Shown: piece after piece, positions 17,391-25,890 of the stretch | Numbering within the stretch: position 1 is the first letter of the stretch | How the letters are laid out: each line of letters starts with the position of its first letter | DNA from: Thalassobius sp. I31.1 | GTDB taxonomy: Bacteria > Pseudomonadota > Alphaproteobacteria > Rhodobacterales > Rhodobacteraceae | Reading direction: 5' to 3' | Assembly (NCBI RefSeq): GCF_003031585.1 | Contig: NZ_PWAA01000042.1 | Span: forward strand, 124,001 to 188,000 | Length of the DNA stretch: 64,000 bases | Notes under the pieces: generated by a model | Databases searched by the model: none | The model's input: only the letters and a program-made list of their open reading frames with translations | Told to the model about the DNA's origin: nothing | Translations under genes and position numbers: made by a program

Positions 17391-17768
17391 TCAGAATGGA
17401 CGCCCCTGCACAAAATCATCCCAGTATTTCGGTAAGATGAAAGCATCATTAATAATGTAATAGTGAGCTGCAATAAGGACGTCCTGGTCTTTCCCGTCGG
17501 GAAACAACTTTCGAAAAGATCGGACGACATCCTGCATGGTAAATGTGTCGACGCCCCAGATGTGTTTTTTGTCATTGTATTCCAGGTATCTGTCATCACA
17601 TTCGCGATATGGATCTGCTTTTACGACCAGAACGTCATTTGCGATGTGGCCTGAATCTTCGATGTGAAAGGCAAGTAGGTCATCGCCGTCGATCTGCTCA
17701 CATGATGTCAGGTATTCCATGAATGACATTGGCCGGTAACTGAATATCTTTGGATGATCTATCTGCAT
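17391..17768 (-). CDS. Hypothetical protein, 125 residues
   Basis: A soluble acidic protein rich in Asp and Tyr, beginning MQIDHPKIFSYRPMSFMEYL. Features include the segment HIANDVLVVKAD, DKKHIWGVDTFTMQDVV, and a C-terminal AAHYYIINDAFILPKYW. I see no signal peptide or membrane helix and do not recognise a family. Base composition is more AT-rich than the flanking synthetase and glmS genes, which suggests a recent arrival or a fast-evolving orphan. It is preceded by an unusual structured gap. Confidence 0.6.
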   Translation of the reverse strand: MQIDHPKIFSYRPMSFMEYLTSCEQIDGDDLLAFHIEDSGHIANDVLVVKADPYRECDDRYLEYNDKKHIWGVDTFTMQDVVRSFRKLFPDGKDQDVLIAAHYYIINDAFILPKYWDDFVQGRPF

Positions 17769-17847
17769 GCAGCGCTCTTTTCTTCTCTGGGTGCAGTATA
17801 TTGGTTTGGATATTCACTGTCGATGTAAGCAAGGCGCATAGATCTTG

Positions 17848-18105
17848 CCGGTGCAGAGATGTCTCTGCCCGGTTGTCATACGTTGTTTAAGTATGGAAGT
17901 GATGCCGGTTGGTAATGTGGCGGCGCCGCCCATACGGAGGGTGAGACCGGGGGTGCTAACCCCGGTGAGGAAGCTTATATCCGCCCTGTTTTAAGGGGCC
18001 TCTGTTCCGTTGTGGTTCCCCGGCTGTGTCTGGCCGGGGATAATCGCGATTGGGGGAATGATGCGGGAAACCCGTTAAGGAAGTGAAGGGGCTGCGCGCG
18101 CAGCC
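17848..18105. other. Structured 300-base gap, possible non-coding RNA or leader
   Basis: The gap 17769-18105 holds no convincing gene but has several strong hairpins. These are GCAGAGA/TCTCTGC (17853-17868), a 12-base palindrome GGCGGCGCCGCC (17919-17930), ACCGGGG/CCCCGGT (17946-17966), CCCCGGC/GCCGGGG (18018-18039) and a 16-base palindrome (18090-18105) touching the stop of the repair gene. A 30-codon ORF at 17902-17994 has a poorly spaced site. I cannot assign it to a known RNA family. Confidence 0.4.
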
Positions 18106-18786
18106 TTACTTCAGGCGTTTTTCCACGTCTTTGCGCAGGGAGGGGCGCAGGGTTTCGCCATGCGCTGCAAGAGTGGTTTTTACCCGCTCTGCGTCATGTT
18201 TTACCAGCGCGATGAGCCAGTTGGTGGCGGCTTTTTGTGTGGCCCAGGTGGTGTCGGCCATATAGGTCGCCGCCCATGTCAGGGCCTCGGTGCGGATGGC
18301 TTCGTCCACCTCTTTGAGGTTGTTCAGTTTGGCCCAGGGCAGGGTTGCGTCAAGGGCTGCGCATTTGGTCCAGAGATCTTCGGATTCAGCCCAGGCGCGC
18401 ACGGCTTCAATGCGGGACGGATCCGCGACAAGGCGTTTCTGCACGGCGGTTGCGACGAGATCGGCGATGGCCTGGCAATCGATCTGCGTGACCCAGGATT
18501 GCAGCAGGGACCAGGCCTGATCATCCGGGCACAGCCGGGCTTGTGTCAGCAGTTTTGCGGCAGCCACGCGGCCTTCAAACACATCACTGTCCCAAAGGGC
18601 GCGGGCCAGGTCTACGCGATCTTCCACAGACATCTGATCACGCCAGGCTTTCTGTGCTGCATCAATCGCTGCATTGGGCACGCCAAGATACACGCGTTCG
18701 GCTTTGTGAAACGCCTGCATCTGGGCATCTTTGCCCGCGACCACATGGGGCACGAGTTCTTTCAGGGCGTCATCTGCAGTCATCAT
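18106..18786 (-). CDS. DNA alkylation repair protein, AlkD-like HEAT-repeat fold
   Basis: A 226-residue all-helical protein resembling the AlkC/AlkD superfamily, whose members excise alkylated bases using a solenoid of HEAT-like repeats. Repeated helical pairs are visible throughout, for example VAAAKLLTQARL and AALDATLPWAKLN, with Trp-rich stretches such as SWVTQI and TYMADTTWATQKAATNW near the C terminus. It is shorter than many members. The start codon overlaps the glmS stop by four bases, placing it as the last gene of a glmU-glmS-repair operon. That pairing is odd functionally. A diverged non-catalytic HEAT protein is an alternative. Confidence 0.7.
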   Translation of the reverse strand: MMTADDALKELVPHVVAGKDAQMQAFHKAERVYLGVPNAAIDAAQKAWRDQMSVEDRVDLARALWDSDVFEGRVAAAKLLTQARLCPDDQAWSLLQSWVTQIDCQAIADLVATAVQKRLVADPSRIEAVRAWAESEDLWTKCAALDATLPWAKLNNLKEVDEAIRTEALTWAATYMADTTWATQKAATNWLIALVKHDAERVKTTLAAHGETLRPSLRKDVEKRLK

Positions 18787-20600
18787 TCTACGGTCACCGA
18801 TTTTGCGAGGTTGCGGGGTTGGTCCACGTCAGTGCCTTTGGCAATCGCGGTGTGATAGGCCAGAAGTTGTGCAGGCACGGCATAAAGGATAGGCGCGATA
18901 AACGGATCGCATGGCGGCATGGTGATGAGGTTTTCAACGCCATCCCCGCCGACACGTGCACCCTGGGCGTCCGTGATCAGGGTGATACGGCCACCACGGG
19001 CCATGACTTCCTGGACGTTGGAAATGGTCTTATCAAACAGCGGGTCGGTCGGGGCCATAACAACCACCGGCACGCTTTCGTCAATCAGGGCAATCGGGCC
19101 GTGTTTGAGTTCACCAGAGGCATAGCCTTCCGCATGGATATAGCTGAGTTCTTTCAGTTTCAGCGCGCCTTCCAGTGCCAGCGGATACAGCGGACCACGG
19201 CCAAGGAACAGGACGTCACGGGCAAGGGATGCTTTGTGGGCGGCGTCTTTTATGCTGTCTTCAATCGCAAGCGACTGGTTGATCAACCCGGGCAGGCTGC
19301 GTAGGTGCGCAAGCTTTTCTGCAAGGCCCGCATCATCCAATTCACCACGGTCATGGGCGGCTTTCAGGGCGAGGCTGGCGAGTACAACCAGCTTACAGGT
19401 GAAGGCTTTGGTGGATGCCACAGAGATTTCGGCACCAGCCATAATGGGCAGGATCAGATCACTTTCGCGCGCAAGTGAGCTTTCTGGCACGTTGACCACC
19501 GCGACGATCTTATCAGCTTTGCCCTGGGCGTATTTCAGCGCGGCCAGGGTGTCGGCGGTTTCGCCGGATTGGCTGGCAAAGATTGCAAGTGTACCATCTG
19601 GCAGGGGCGGTTCGCGGTAACGGAATTCAGACGCGATATCGACTTCGACCGGCAGGCGGGCGATCTGTTCGAACCAGTATTTCGCCGTCAGACAGGCCAG
19701 ATAGGCGGTGCCGCAGGCGACCATGGTCACGCGGGAAATGTCTTTAAAGTCCGGGGTTTCAGCGGGCAGGTTTAACCCGCTTTCCGGTGCGTAATGGGAC
19801 AGAGCTTCGCCCAGCACGGTTGGCTGTTCAAAGATCTCTTTCGCCATGAAATGCTTGTGCCCGCCTTTTTCAACGCGGGTGGCGTCAAGATTGATACGCT
19901 GCATCTTGCGGTTCGCGAGCGTGCCGTTTACGTCCCGGATCTCAAGGCTGTTGCGGGTCAGAACGGCGAAGTCGCCTTCTTCCAGATAGGTCACATCTGC
20001 GGTCATCGGGGCCAGGGCAAACGCATCGGACCCGACAAACATTTCGCCTTCGCCATGGCCGATTGCCAGAGGGGAACCCATACGGGTCGCAACCATCAGA
20101 TCCTGTTCACCTTCAAAGAGGAAACACAGGGCAAATGCGCCTTCCAGACGGGCGGTGATAGAACGTGCCGCATCCACCGGAGCCAGGCCGGATTTCATCG
20201 CCTGTTCTGTCAGAAGGGCAACGGTTTCGGTGTCTGTTTCCGTGACGAAATCAACGCCTGCTTCTGCCAGTTCTTCGCGTAACTCACGGAAGTTTTCGAT
20301 GATGCCATTGTGCACGACAGCCACAGGACCGGCGCGGTGCGGGTGGGCGTTGTCGACGGTTGGCGCGCCATGGGTCGCCCAGCGGGTGTGGCCAATGCCG
20401 GATTTACCAGCCAGCGGGTTGTGCACCAGTTCATCCGAGAGATTAACCAGTTTGCCAACAGCCCGGCGGCGATCCAGAACGCCATTGTTAACAGTCGCAA
20501 TACCTGCGCTGTCATAACCGCGATATTCCAGGCGCTTCAGGGCCTCAACCAGCATAGGGGCGACTTCATGGGTGCCCAGGACCCCGACAATTCCACACAT
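18783..20600 (-). CDS. glmS: Glutamine--fructose-6-phosphate aminotransferase (isomerising)
   Basis: A 605-residue enzyme making glucosamine-6-phosphate, the committed step to UDP-GlcNAc. The processed N terminus MCGIVGVLG exposes the catalytic Cys2 of the glutaminase domain (residues 1-240). Two SIS isomerase domains follow, with the sugar-phosphate site VACGTAYLA and SQSGETADT, and a C-terminal PRNLAKSVTVE that is highly conserved. It lies four bases after glmU, giving the last and first enzymes of UDP-GlcNAc synthesis in one operon. glmM is elsewhere in the window (46122). No glmS ribozyme is expected or seen. Confidence 0.97.
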   Translation of the reverse strand: MCGIVGVLGTHEVAPMLVEALKRLEYRGYDSAGIATVNNGVLDRRRAVGKLVNLSDELVHNPLAGKSGIGHTRWATHGAPTVDNAHPHRAGPVAVVHNGIIENFRELREELAEAGVDFVTETDTETVALLTEQAMKSGLAPVDAARSITARLEGAFALCFLFEGEQDLMVATRMGSPLAIGHGEGEMFVGSDAFALAPMTADVTYLEEGDFAVLTRNSLEIRDVNGTLANRKMQRINLDATRVEKGGHKHFMAKEIFEQPTVLGEALSHYAPESGLNLPAETPDFKDISRVTMVACGTAYLACLTAKYWFEQIARLPVEVDIASEFRYREPPLPDGTLAIFASQSGETADTLAALKYAQGKADKIVAVVNVPESSLARESDLILPIMAGAEISVASTKAFTCKLVVLASLALKAAHDRGELDDAGLAEKLAHLRSLPGLINQSLAIEDSIKDAAHKASLARDVLFLGRGPLYPLALEGALKLKELSYIHAEGYASGELKHGPIALIDESVPVVVMAPTDPLFDKTISNVQEVMARGGRITLITDAQGARVGGDGVENLITMPPCDPFIAPILYAVPAQLLAYHTAIAKGTDVDQPRNLAKSVTVE

Positions 20601-20604
20601 ACTC

Positions 20605-21960
20605 TTAACCCTTTTTCGCTTTAATCGCTTTTAGTTTGTCCGTCAGGCGGCGCGCAAGGCCTGGTTTGACGTCCTGGCGGGCACGGGCCACGGCAAGCGC
20701 ACCTGCTTCGACGTCTGATGTGATGACGGAACCAGAGGCCGTCATGGCTTCATCCCCCACGGTGACCGGTGCGATCAACATGGTGTTTGAACCAATGAAA
20801 GCGCGTTCGCCAATGGTGGTTTTATGTTTCATCACACCGTCATAGTTGCAGGTGATGGTGCCTGCGCCGATGTTGGATCCCGCGCCGATTTCAGCGTCAC
20901 CAATGTAGGACAGGTGGTTGACTTTGGCACCTTCATGGATCTGTGCATTTTTCACTTCGACAAAATTACCAATGCGGGTGAATTCTGACAGTTCCGCGCC
21001 AGGACGCAGGCGGGCATAGGGGCCAACCTGTGCGCCGCGGGACACATGGCAGCCTTCCAGATGTGAAAACGCGCGGATCTGTGCGTCGCTTTCCACGGTC
21101 ACACCAGGGCCAAAGATCACATTGGGTTCAATCACACTGTCGCGGCCAATCACGGTATCATAACTTAAGAACACGGTTTCAGGTGCGGCGAGTGTCACGC
21201 CGTTTTCCATGATTTCCGCGCGTTTCATATCCTGAAACAGCTTTTCCGCAATCGCGAGGTCGGAACGGGTGTTGATGCCCTGGGTTTCTTCTTCCGCGCA
21301 GATGACATATCCTGCGGACAATCCGCGCTGACGAGCGAGGAAAACCACATCCGGCAGATAATATTCGCCGCTTGCGTTGTCATTTGACACCTGATCCAGC
21401 AATTCAAACAGCAGGCTGGCATCCGCCGCAACAATGCCGCCGTTACACAGGGTGATGCGTTTTTCATGTGGGGCCGCGTCTTTATATTCCACCACACGTT
21501 CCAGGCTGTCACCATCCGTAACCAGACGCCCGTAACGTTTCGGATCTGCGGAATCCATGCCCAGCAGCACAACATCGTGGTTTTCACGCGCGGTCAGCAG
21601 TTTGTCGATGGTTTCTTTACTGATGAAAGGTGTGTCACCAAACAGAACCAGCGCATTGCCTTCAAAGCCGGACAGGGCTTCGCGGGCCTGCATCACGGCG
21701 TGGCCGGTGCCCAGCTGTTCTTCCTGCAACACGATGTCCGCATCTTCATTATATTCGCGCACAGATTTGCTGACCGCTTCGGCACCGTGGCCAGCCACAA
21801 TCACGGTGCGTTCCGGTTCGGCCCGGGCGGCACTGTCCATCGCATGCACAACCAAAGGCACGCCGCCCAGGGGGTGCAGAACCTTGGGCAGTTCTGAGTT
21901 CATCCGGGTGCCTCGGCCTGCGGCAAGAATGATCAGTGCGGTGTTTTTGTCAGCGGACAT
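20605..21960 (-). CDS. glmU: Bifunctional N-acetylglucosamine-1-phosphate uridyltransferase / GlcN-1-P acetyltransferase
   Basis: A 451-residue cytoplasmic enzyme catalysing the last two steps to UDP-GlcNAc. The N-terminal pyrophosphorylase domain begins LAAGRGTRMNSELPKVLHP (residues 12-30) with the nucleotide loop Gly-x-Gly-Thr-Arg. The C-terminal half is a left-handed beta-helix of hexapeptide repeats (for example IGNFVEVKNAQIHEGAKVNH), which carries the acetyltransferase site. The length matches the family. It is the first gene of the glmU-glmS-repair transcript, with an AGAGG site before the start. Confidence 0.97.
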   Translation of the reverse strand: MSADKNTALIILAAGRGTRMNSELPKVLHPLGGVPLVVHAMDSAARAEPERTVIVAGHGAEAVSKSVREYNEDADIVLQEEQLGTGHAVMQAREALSGFEGNALVLFGDTPFISKETIDKLLTARENHDVVLLGMDSADPKRYGRLVTDGDSLERVVEYKDAAPHEKRITLCNGGIVAADASLLFELLDQVSNDNASGEYYLPDVVFLARQRGLSAGYVICAEEETQGINTRSDLAIAEKLFQDMKRAEIMENGVTLAAPETVFLSYDTVIGRDSVIEPNVIFGPGVTVESDAQIRAFSHLEGCHVSRGAQVGPYARLRPGAELSEFTRIGNFVEVKNAQIHEGAKVNHLSYIGDAEIGAGSNIGAGTITCNYDGVMKHKTTIGERAFIGSNTMLIAPVTVGDEAMTASGSVITSDVEAGALAVARARQDVKPGLARRLTDKLKAIKAKKG

Positions 21961-22101
21961 AGATGTGCCTCTTTCTTTCTGTTGTCCGGGGTTTTAAGCC
22001 TTGCAGTGACATAAGCAAGGGGCGGGGTGGTCAAAAACCTTTACGCTTCGTTACAATTCACGTGCGGAATGTCGCCGGGCGGGGAAAAGCAGGGAAAAAT
22101 G

Positions 22102-22767
22102 ATGCGTACAGTTGTGTTTGATCTGGATGGGACGCTTGCAGATACCGGGGCGGATCTGATCCATGCGGCGAACGCCTGTTTCCGGGCGCGGGGGCTGGGT
22201 GATCTGCTGGACTCTGAGGCGGACAAAGGTATCGGGATGAAAGGCGGGCGGGCTATGCTGACGGCTGGCTTTACCCGGCACTTTGGTCATGTGGATGATG
22301 CTATGGTGCTGGAAGATTATCCGCGCCTTCTGGAATATTATGCTGAAAACATTGACGTTTACACAAAGATGTTTCCCGGTGCAGTTGCTGCCATCGGTAA
22401 ACTGCGGGACGCGGGTTATGCCGTGGGCGTCTGTACCAACAAACCGGAAGGCCTGGCGGAAACTCTGTTGTCGCGGCTGGGTGTACGGGATCTGTTTGAC
22501 GCGCTGATCGGTGCGGATACGCTGAGTGAACGCAAGCCGCACCCGATGCCCCTGATCGAAACAGTGAAACGCCTTGGCGGCGATATTTCGCGCACGGTAC
22601 TGGTGGGGGATACGATCACCGATCATAAAACCGCGCGGGCCTGCAATGTGGCGTCATTACTTGTGACTTTTGGCCCTGACGGGGAAAAGGTTAAAGAATT
22701 ACAACCAGACGCGCTGCTGCCCCATTATGATGAATTGCAGGATGTGGTTACCGGGCTGATCGGCTGA
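22102..22767 (+). CDS. gph: Phosphoglycolate phosphatase-like HAD hydrolase
   Basis: A 221-residue HAD phosphatase. Motif I is VFDLDGTLADTG (nucleophile Asp near residue 7), motif II CTNKPEG, motif III Lys in ERKPHP, and motif IV VGDTITDHKTA. A cap domain lies between motifs I and II, as in Gph, which dephosphorylates 2-phosphoglycolate formed by DNA-damage repair or oxygenation reactions. Two adjacent ATGs are possible (22099 and 22102); AGGG at 22091 gives better spacing to 22102. The next gene starts 12 bases later, so the two are probably co-transcribed. Other HAD substrates cannot be excluded. Confidence 0.82.
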   Translation: MRTVVFDLDGTLADTGADLIHAANACFRARGLGDLLDSEADKGIGMKGGRAMLTAGFTRHFGHVDDAMVLEDYPRLLEYYAENIDVYTKMFPGAVAAIGKLRDAGYAVGVCTNKPEGLAETLLSRLGVRDLFDALIGADTLSERKPHPMPLIETVKRLGGDISRTVLVGDTITDHKTARACNVASLLVTFGPDGEKVKELQPDALLPHYDELQDVVTGLIG

Positions 22768-22779
22768 GAGGACAATGAG

Positions 22780-23985
22780 ATGAGCGAGATTTTCACAGGC
22801 AATTTCACCCAGCAGGAACCCATTTCAGATGAGGCGATTGAAGCCGCGGTCAATGTGATGCGTTCCGGCCGGTTGCACCGGTATAATGTCGGTGAAGGCG
22901 AAGATGGCGAAGTTGCGCTGCTGGAACAGGAATTTGCGGCCTATATGGGCAGCAAATATTGTCTGGCGGTGTCTTCAGGTGGCTATGCGATCGCAACAGC
23001 CCTGCGCGCCCTTGGCATCGCACCGGGTGAGCCTGTGTTGACCAATGCCTTTACCCTGGCCCCGGTGCCCGGTGCAATTGCATCCACGGGCGGGGTGCCG
23101 GTGTTTGTCGGTGTGACGGAAGATCTGGTCATTGACCTGCCCGATCTGGAAGCAAAGATCAAAGCCACCGGTTCGCGCATCCTGCTGTTGTCGCATATGC
23201 GTGGCCATATCTGTGACATGGATGACCTGATGATGCTGTGTAACGCATTGGAAGTGCAGGTCATTGAGGATTGCGCCCACACCATGGGGGCGCGCTGGAA
23301 TGGCGTGTTGTCCGGACGTCATGGCGTGATGGCGGCCTACTCAACCCAGACCTATAAACATCTGAACTCCGGCGAGGGCGGATTGCTGATTTCTGATGAT
23401 CCAGACCTCATGGCGAAGGCAACGATGCTGTCGGGCAGCTATATGCTGTTTGAACGTCACCTGGCAGCACCCGGGCCTGAATATTTTACAGAAACCAAAT
23501 ACCAGACACCGAATATTTCGGGGCGTATGGATCACCTGCGTGCAGCCATTCTGCGAGTGCAATTGCGCGATCTCGATCAGCAATGCGCGCGCTGGAATGA
23601 ACGTTATAAGGTGGTGGAAGACGGGCTTGCCGACACCACTGGCCTGACCCTGATCAACCGGCCAGCGGCGGAAGCCTATGTCGCCTCCAGCTTTCAGTTC
23701 CTGCTGCTCGATTGGTCAGAAGCGGCCATTGACGATGTGGTCGCCCGCTGCCTGAAACGCGGTGTCGAGCTGAAGTGGTTTGGCGGTGCGGAACCTGCGG
23801 GCTTTACCTCGCGCTATGACAGCTGGCGTTATGCCCCTAGCGAAGCGATGCCGGACAGCGATCGCGTGCTGAAGGGCATCCTTGATCTGCGCTTGCCGCT
23901 GACCTTCAGTCTGGATGATTGCACCCAGATCGCCCGGATTATCGGGGCTGAGGTTGCGGCAGTGCATCAGGGGCAGCAGGGGTAA
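22780..23985 (+). CDS. DegT/DnrJ/EryC1/StrS-family PLP aminotransferase
   Basis: A 401-residue PLP enzyme of the sugar aminotransferase family. The PLP phosphate-binding turn is SSGGYAIATALRALG (about residues 65-79). The PLP-contacting Asp lies in EDCAHTMGA near 165-175. The Schiff-base Lys is in STQTYKHLNSGEGG near 195. Such enzymes usually aminate nucleotide-linked keto sugars for surface polysaccharide or antibiotic sugars, but no sugar-nucleotide genes lie beside it, so the substrate is unknown. Its last 26 codons are partly repeated, in decayed form, at about 25197-25283. Confidence 0.85.
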   Translation: MSEIFTGNFTQQEPISDEAIEAAVNVMRSGRLHRYNVGEGEDGEVALLEQEFAAYMGSKYCLAVSSGGYAIATALRALGIAPGEPVLTNAFTLAPVPGAIASTGGVPVFVGVTEDLVIDLPDLEAKIKATGSRILLLSHMRGHICDMDDLMMLCNALEVQVIEDCAHTMGARWNGVLSGRHGVMAAYSTQTYKHLNSGEGGLLISDDPDLMAKATMLSGSYMLFERHLAAPGPEYFTETKYQTPNISGRMDHLRAAILRVQLRDLDQQCARWNERYKVVEDGLADTTGLTLINRPAAEAYVASSFQFLLLDWSEAAIDDVVARCLKRGVELKWFGGAEPAGFTSRYDSWRYAPSEAMPDSDRVLKGILDLRLPLTFSLDDCTQIARIIGAEVAAVHQGQQG

Positions 23986-24006
23986 TCCCGCCGGAAGGGA
24001 CGCCTG

Positions 24007-24534
24007 ATGGTACTGCCAAATTCTCTCCCGGATCTGAGAGCCGCAGGTCTGCACCTGCGCGCGCCGGAAACCCGCGATATTCCCGGCTGGTATCAACGGG
24101 CGACAGATCGCGAAGCTGCGGCTCTGGCAGGGGACCGGGTGCCGGAACGCATTTCTGAAGGCGCGATCTGGCTGGCACGTTCAATGGAGCGCACGCGTGC
24201 AGGGGAACGATTGCAGTGGGTCATTGATTGCCCGGGCACCGCGGAAAATGTCGGTACGGTGTCCCTGTCTTTGCGCGCTGCTGAAATCAGTTTTGTCATC
24301 GGCAGGGCGTTCTGGGGGCAGGGGATTGCGACACAGGCAGTGCGCCGGGTGCTGGCCTACGGGTTTGACGAACTTGGGCTGAATGTGGTGCGGGCAGAGC
24401 TTGTTGAGGGCAATGTCGCCTCGCACCGTCTGCTGACAGGATGTGGCTTCAGGATCATCCGGCGGTTTGTTGATGAAAGCGACGGTGCGCATTGCCTGAA
24501 GATGCAGCTGTTACAATCAGAGCGCCTGTTCTGA
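24007..24534 (+). CDS. GNAT-family N-acetyltransferase
   Basis: A 175-residue acetyltransferase of the RimJ/RimL type. The opening APETRDIPGWYQRATD is typical of that branch. The acetyl-CoA pyrophosphate loop is IGRAFWGQGIATQAVRR (Q/R-x-x-G-x-G/A type). The C-terminal ELVEGNVASHRLLTGCGFR matches the Asn-x-x-Ser helix that closes the active site. It could modify protein N termini, antibiotics or small amines; context does not decide. GGAAGGGA precedes the start, 21 bases after the DegT gene, so co-transcription is likely. Confidence 0.88.
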   Translation: MVLPNSLPDLRAAGLHLRAPETRDIPGWYQRATDREAAALAGDRVPERISEGAIWLARSMERTRAGERLQWVIDCPGTAENVGTVSLSLRAAEISFVIGRAFWGQGIATQAVRRVLAYGFDELGLNVVRAELVEGNVASHRLLTGCGFRIIRRFVDESDGAHCLKMQLLQSERLF

Positions 24535-24553
24535 ATTCCGGTCCTGCTGTCAT

Positions 24554-24579
24554 CCTCCTGACAGTATGTTGTCAGGAGG
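24554..24579 (+). promoter_or_regulatory. Hairpin whose 3' arm contains a strong SD before a 5-codon ORF
   Basis: CCTCCTGACA and TGTCAGGAGG form a perfect 10-base stem with a 6-base loop. The 3' arm holds AGGAGG, four bases before an ATG that opens a 5-codon ORF (MLYPA). The structure would hide this site. It lies about 75 bases before the SRPBCC gene. Function is unknown. Confidence 0.4.
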
Positions 24580-24653
24580 GGCATGTTATATCCGGCGTGA
24601 AGGGGGCAATGCCGACATGGTAACCCGTAATTTCCGAGAACAGGACATAACCC

Positions 24654-25103
24654 GTGATACAAGCCCAACGCAGCGCAGACATCAAAGCCACCCCCGAAGC
24701 CGTCTGGGGGGAACTCAGCCGTTTTATGGACCTTGCGGACATCGCGCCCCTGGTCGCGTCCGTGGACGCATTAAGCGAGGTATCCAGTGGGTTGGGTGCA
24801 AAGCGGCGTTGCCATTTTGACAATGGCACATCGCTTGTGGAAGAAGCGATCACCTGGGAAGACGGCCGCATGATTGAAGTGCGCATGTCCGAAATGGACG
24901 CCATGCCCCTGCACGAAGGCGTCGCCAAAATCACGGTTGAACCTGCGGGCATCGGCCATTGCCGCGTGATCTGGGGTCTGAGCTACCGCGTGAAATACGG
25001 CCCGCTTGGCTGGATCCTGGGCCAGACCCTGATGAAAATGATGATGGGCAAAGTGATTGACGGCAACCTGAAAGGCCTGGCCGATAAGGTTGCTGCGGGC
25101 TGA
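24654..25103 (+). CDS. SRPBCC (START-like) superfamily protein
   Basis: A 149-residue protein of the SRPBCC ligand-binding fold, of the polyketide-cyclase/dehydrase type. The characteristic opening IKATPEAVWGELSRFMDLADIAP is near residues 10-32 and the long C-terminal helix is LGQTLMKMMMGKVIDGNLKGLADKV. The fold holds hydrophobic ligands in a deep cavity; the ligand here is unknown. It starts at GTG 24654 with AGGA upstream. A tight hairpin with a buried SD stands upstream. Downstream is decayed sequence, so this is the last intact gene of the rightward group. Confidence 0.82.
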   Translation: MIQAQRSADIKATPEAVWGELSRFMDLADIAPLVASVDALSEVSSGLGAKRRCHFDNGTSLVEEAITWEDGRMIEVRMSEMDAMPLHEGVAKITVEPAGIGHCRVIWGLSYRVKYGPLGWILGQTLMKMMMGKVIDGNLKGLADKVAAG

Positions 25104-25196
25104 AGGGCCCGTTTGGAAAATGAAATCCCGTCCCGTTTCGGCGGCACTTTCGTTCCGTCATAGTGGCGTTTGCAGGGCTTTTATCCAGGTCCTTTC

Positions 25197-25283
25197 GCGG
25201 ATTTTCAGTCTGGAAGATTGCGTCCCGATTGTGCGTATTATTAAGGCCGAGGTCACAACTTTATATCAAGCGAGTCAGGTTTG
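25197..25283 (+). pseudogene. Remnant of a second DegT-type aminotransferase 3' end
   Basis: Translated in the frame running through 25204, the sequence reads FSLEDCVPIVRIIKAEV and then TTLYQASQ. This closely follows the C terminus of the intact DegT protein at 22780, FSLDDCTQIARIIGAEV and then AAVHQGQQG. The DNA is also alike (shared TTCAGTCTGGA, GATTGC and GAGGT blocks). The reading frame has no good start and runs past the original stop, so this is a decayed fragment of a related gene. The more distant upstream match is faint. A partial duplication of the local gene, or loss of an old paralogue, would both fit. Confidence 0.65.
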
Positions 25284-25292
25284 GGTTTCAGT

Positions 25293-25766
25293 TTATTGCC
25301 CCAAATATGGATAGGCGCGATCAAGTAACTCCTGACGACGGGATTCTGGGTGCCTGTCGCGAACGCTTTGATATGCTGCCTGCACATAATCCAAAGGGTG
25401 GTCAAAATGGCGCCCTTCACTGCAACTTATCAGGCGATCAAATGCTACAAGGTAGTGGGCGCTGGTCTCACTCGGGTTTCTTTTAAAGCCATAGGCCGCA
25501 GAGATATACCGACTGTATATGAGTTCCCAGTTGTTTTCTGGGTCAGGTATCAGCCAATCTTTATGGGTGTCCGGGATAATGTCCGGGATACTGCGAACAG
25601 TACGTGCACCTGGATTGTGATCCGTCATTTCGTGCCATACAGCTTCACAGTCCTGATTGGCTGATGCCGAGAGAACACTGGGTTTTAACGCCTAGTAAAA
25701 AGTAAAGCCCACCAGCAGGGTAAGGCTGGCAACTGTAATACGCGCGACAGAGGGCGTGTTTTTCAT
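25293..25766 (-). pseudogene. Gene interrupted by an in-frame amber codon (exported protein?)
   Basis: Reading leftward from ATG 25766, the frame runs MKNTPSVARITVASLTLLVG with a hydrophobic, signal-like core. It then meets TAG at 25692-25694 and continues in the same frame without another stop to 25293. The stretch after the stop (ALKPSVLSASANQD, CEAVWHEM) joins smoothly to the 111-residue ORF that would otherwise start at ATG 25628, which has no good ribosome site. The full frame is 157 codons. The C-terminal part (PENNWELIYSRYISAAYGF, HYLVAFDRLI) looks protein-like but I do not recognise a family. Either a nonsense mutation has inactivated the gene, or only the shorter 25293-25628 ORF is used. 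Confidence 0.6.
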
Positions 25767-25890
25767 GACAATCCAATTTTCTTTAAGTGATTTCTGGATT
25801 TTATAGCTGTTCAGTCATCTTTGTAAATAATCACGACGTAAGGGCATTTTTCCCGACCATTGACCCGAATCGTGGGTTTGACGTATTAAA

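Noticed and set aside
17902-17994. 30-codon ORF inside the structured gap
   Set aside because: The ribosome site is spaced only two bases from the ATG and the peptide matches nothing familiar; the hairpins explain the region better.
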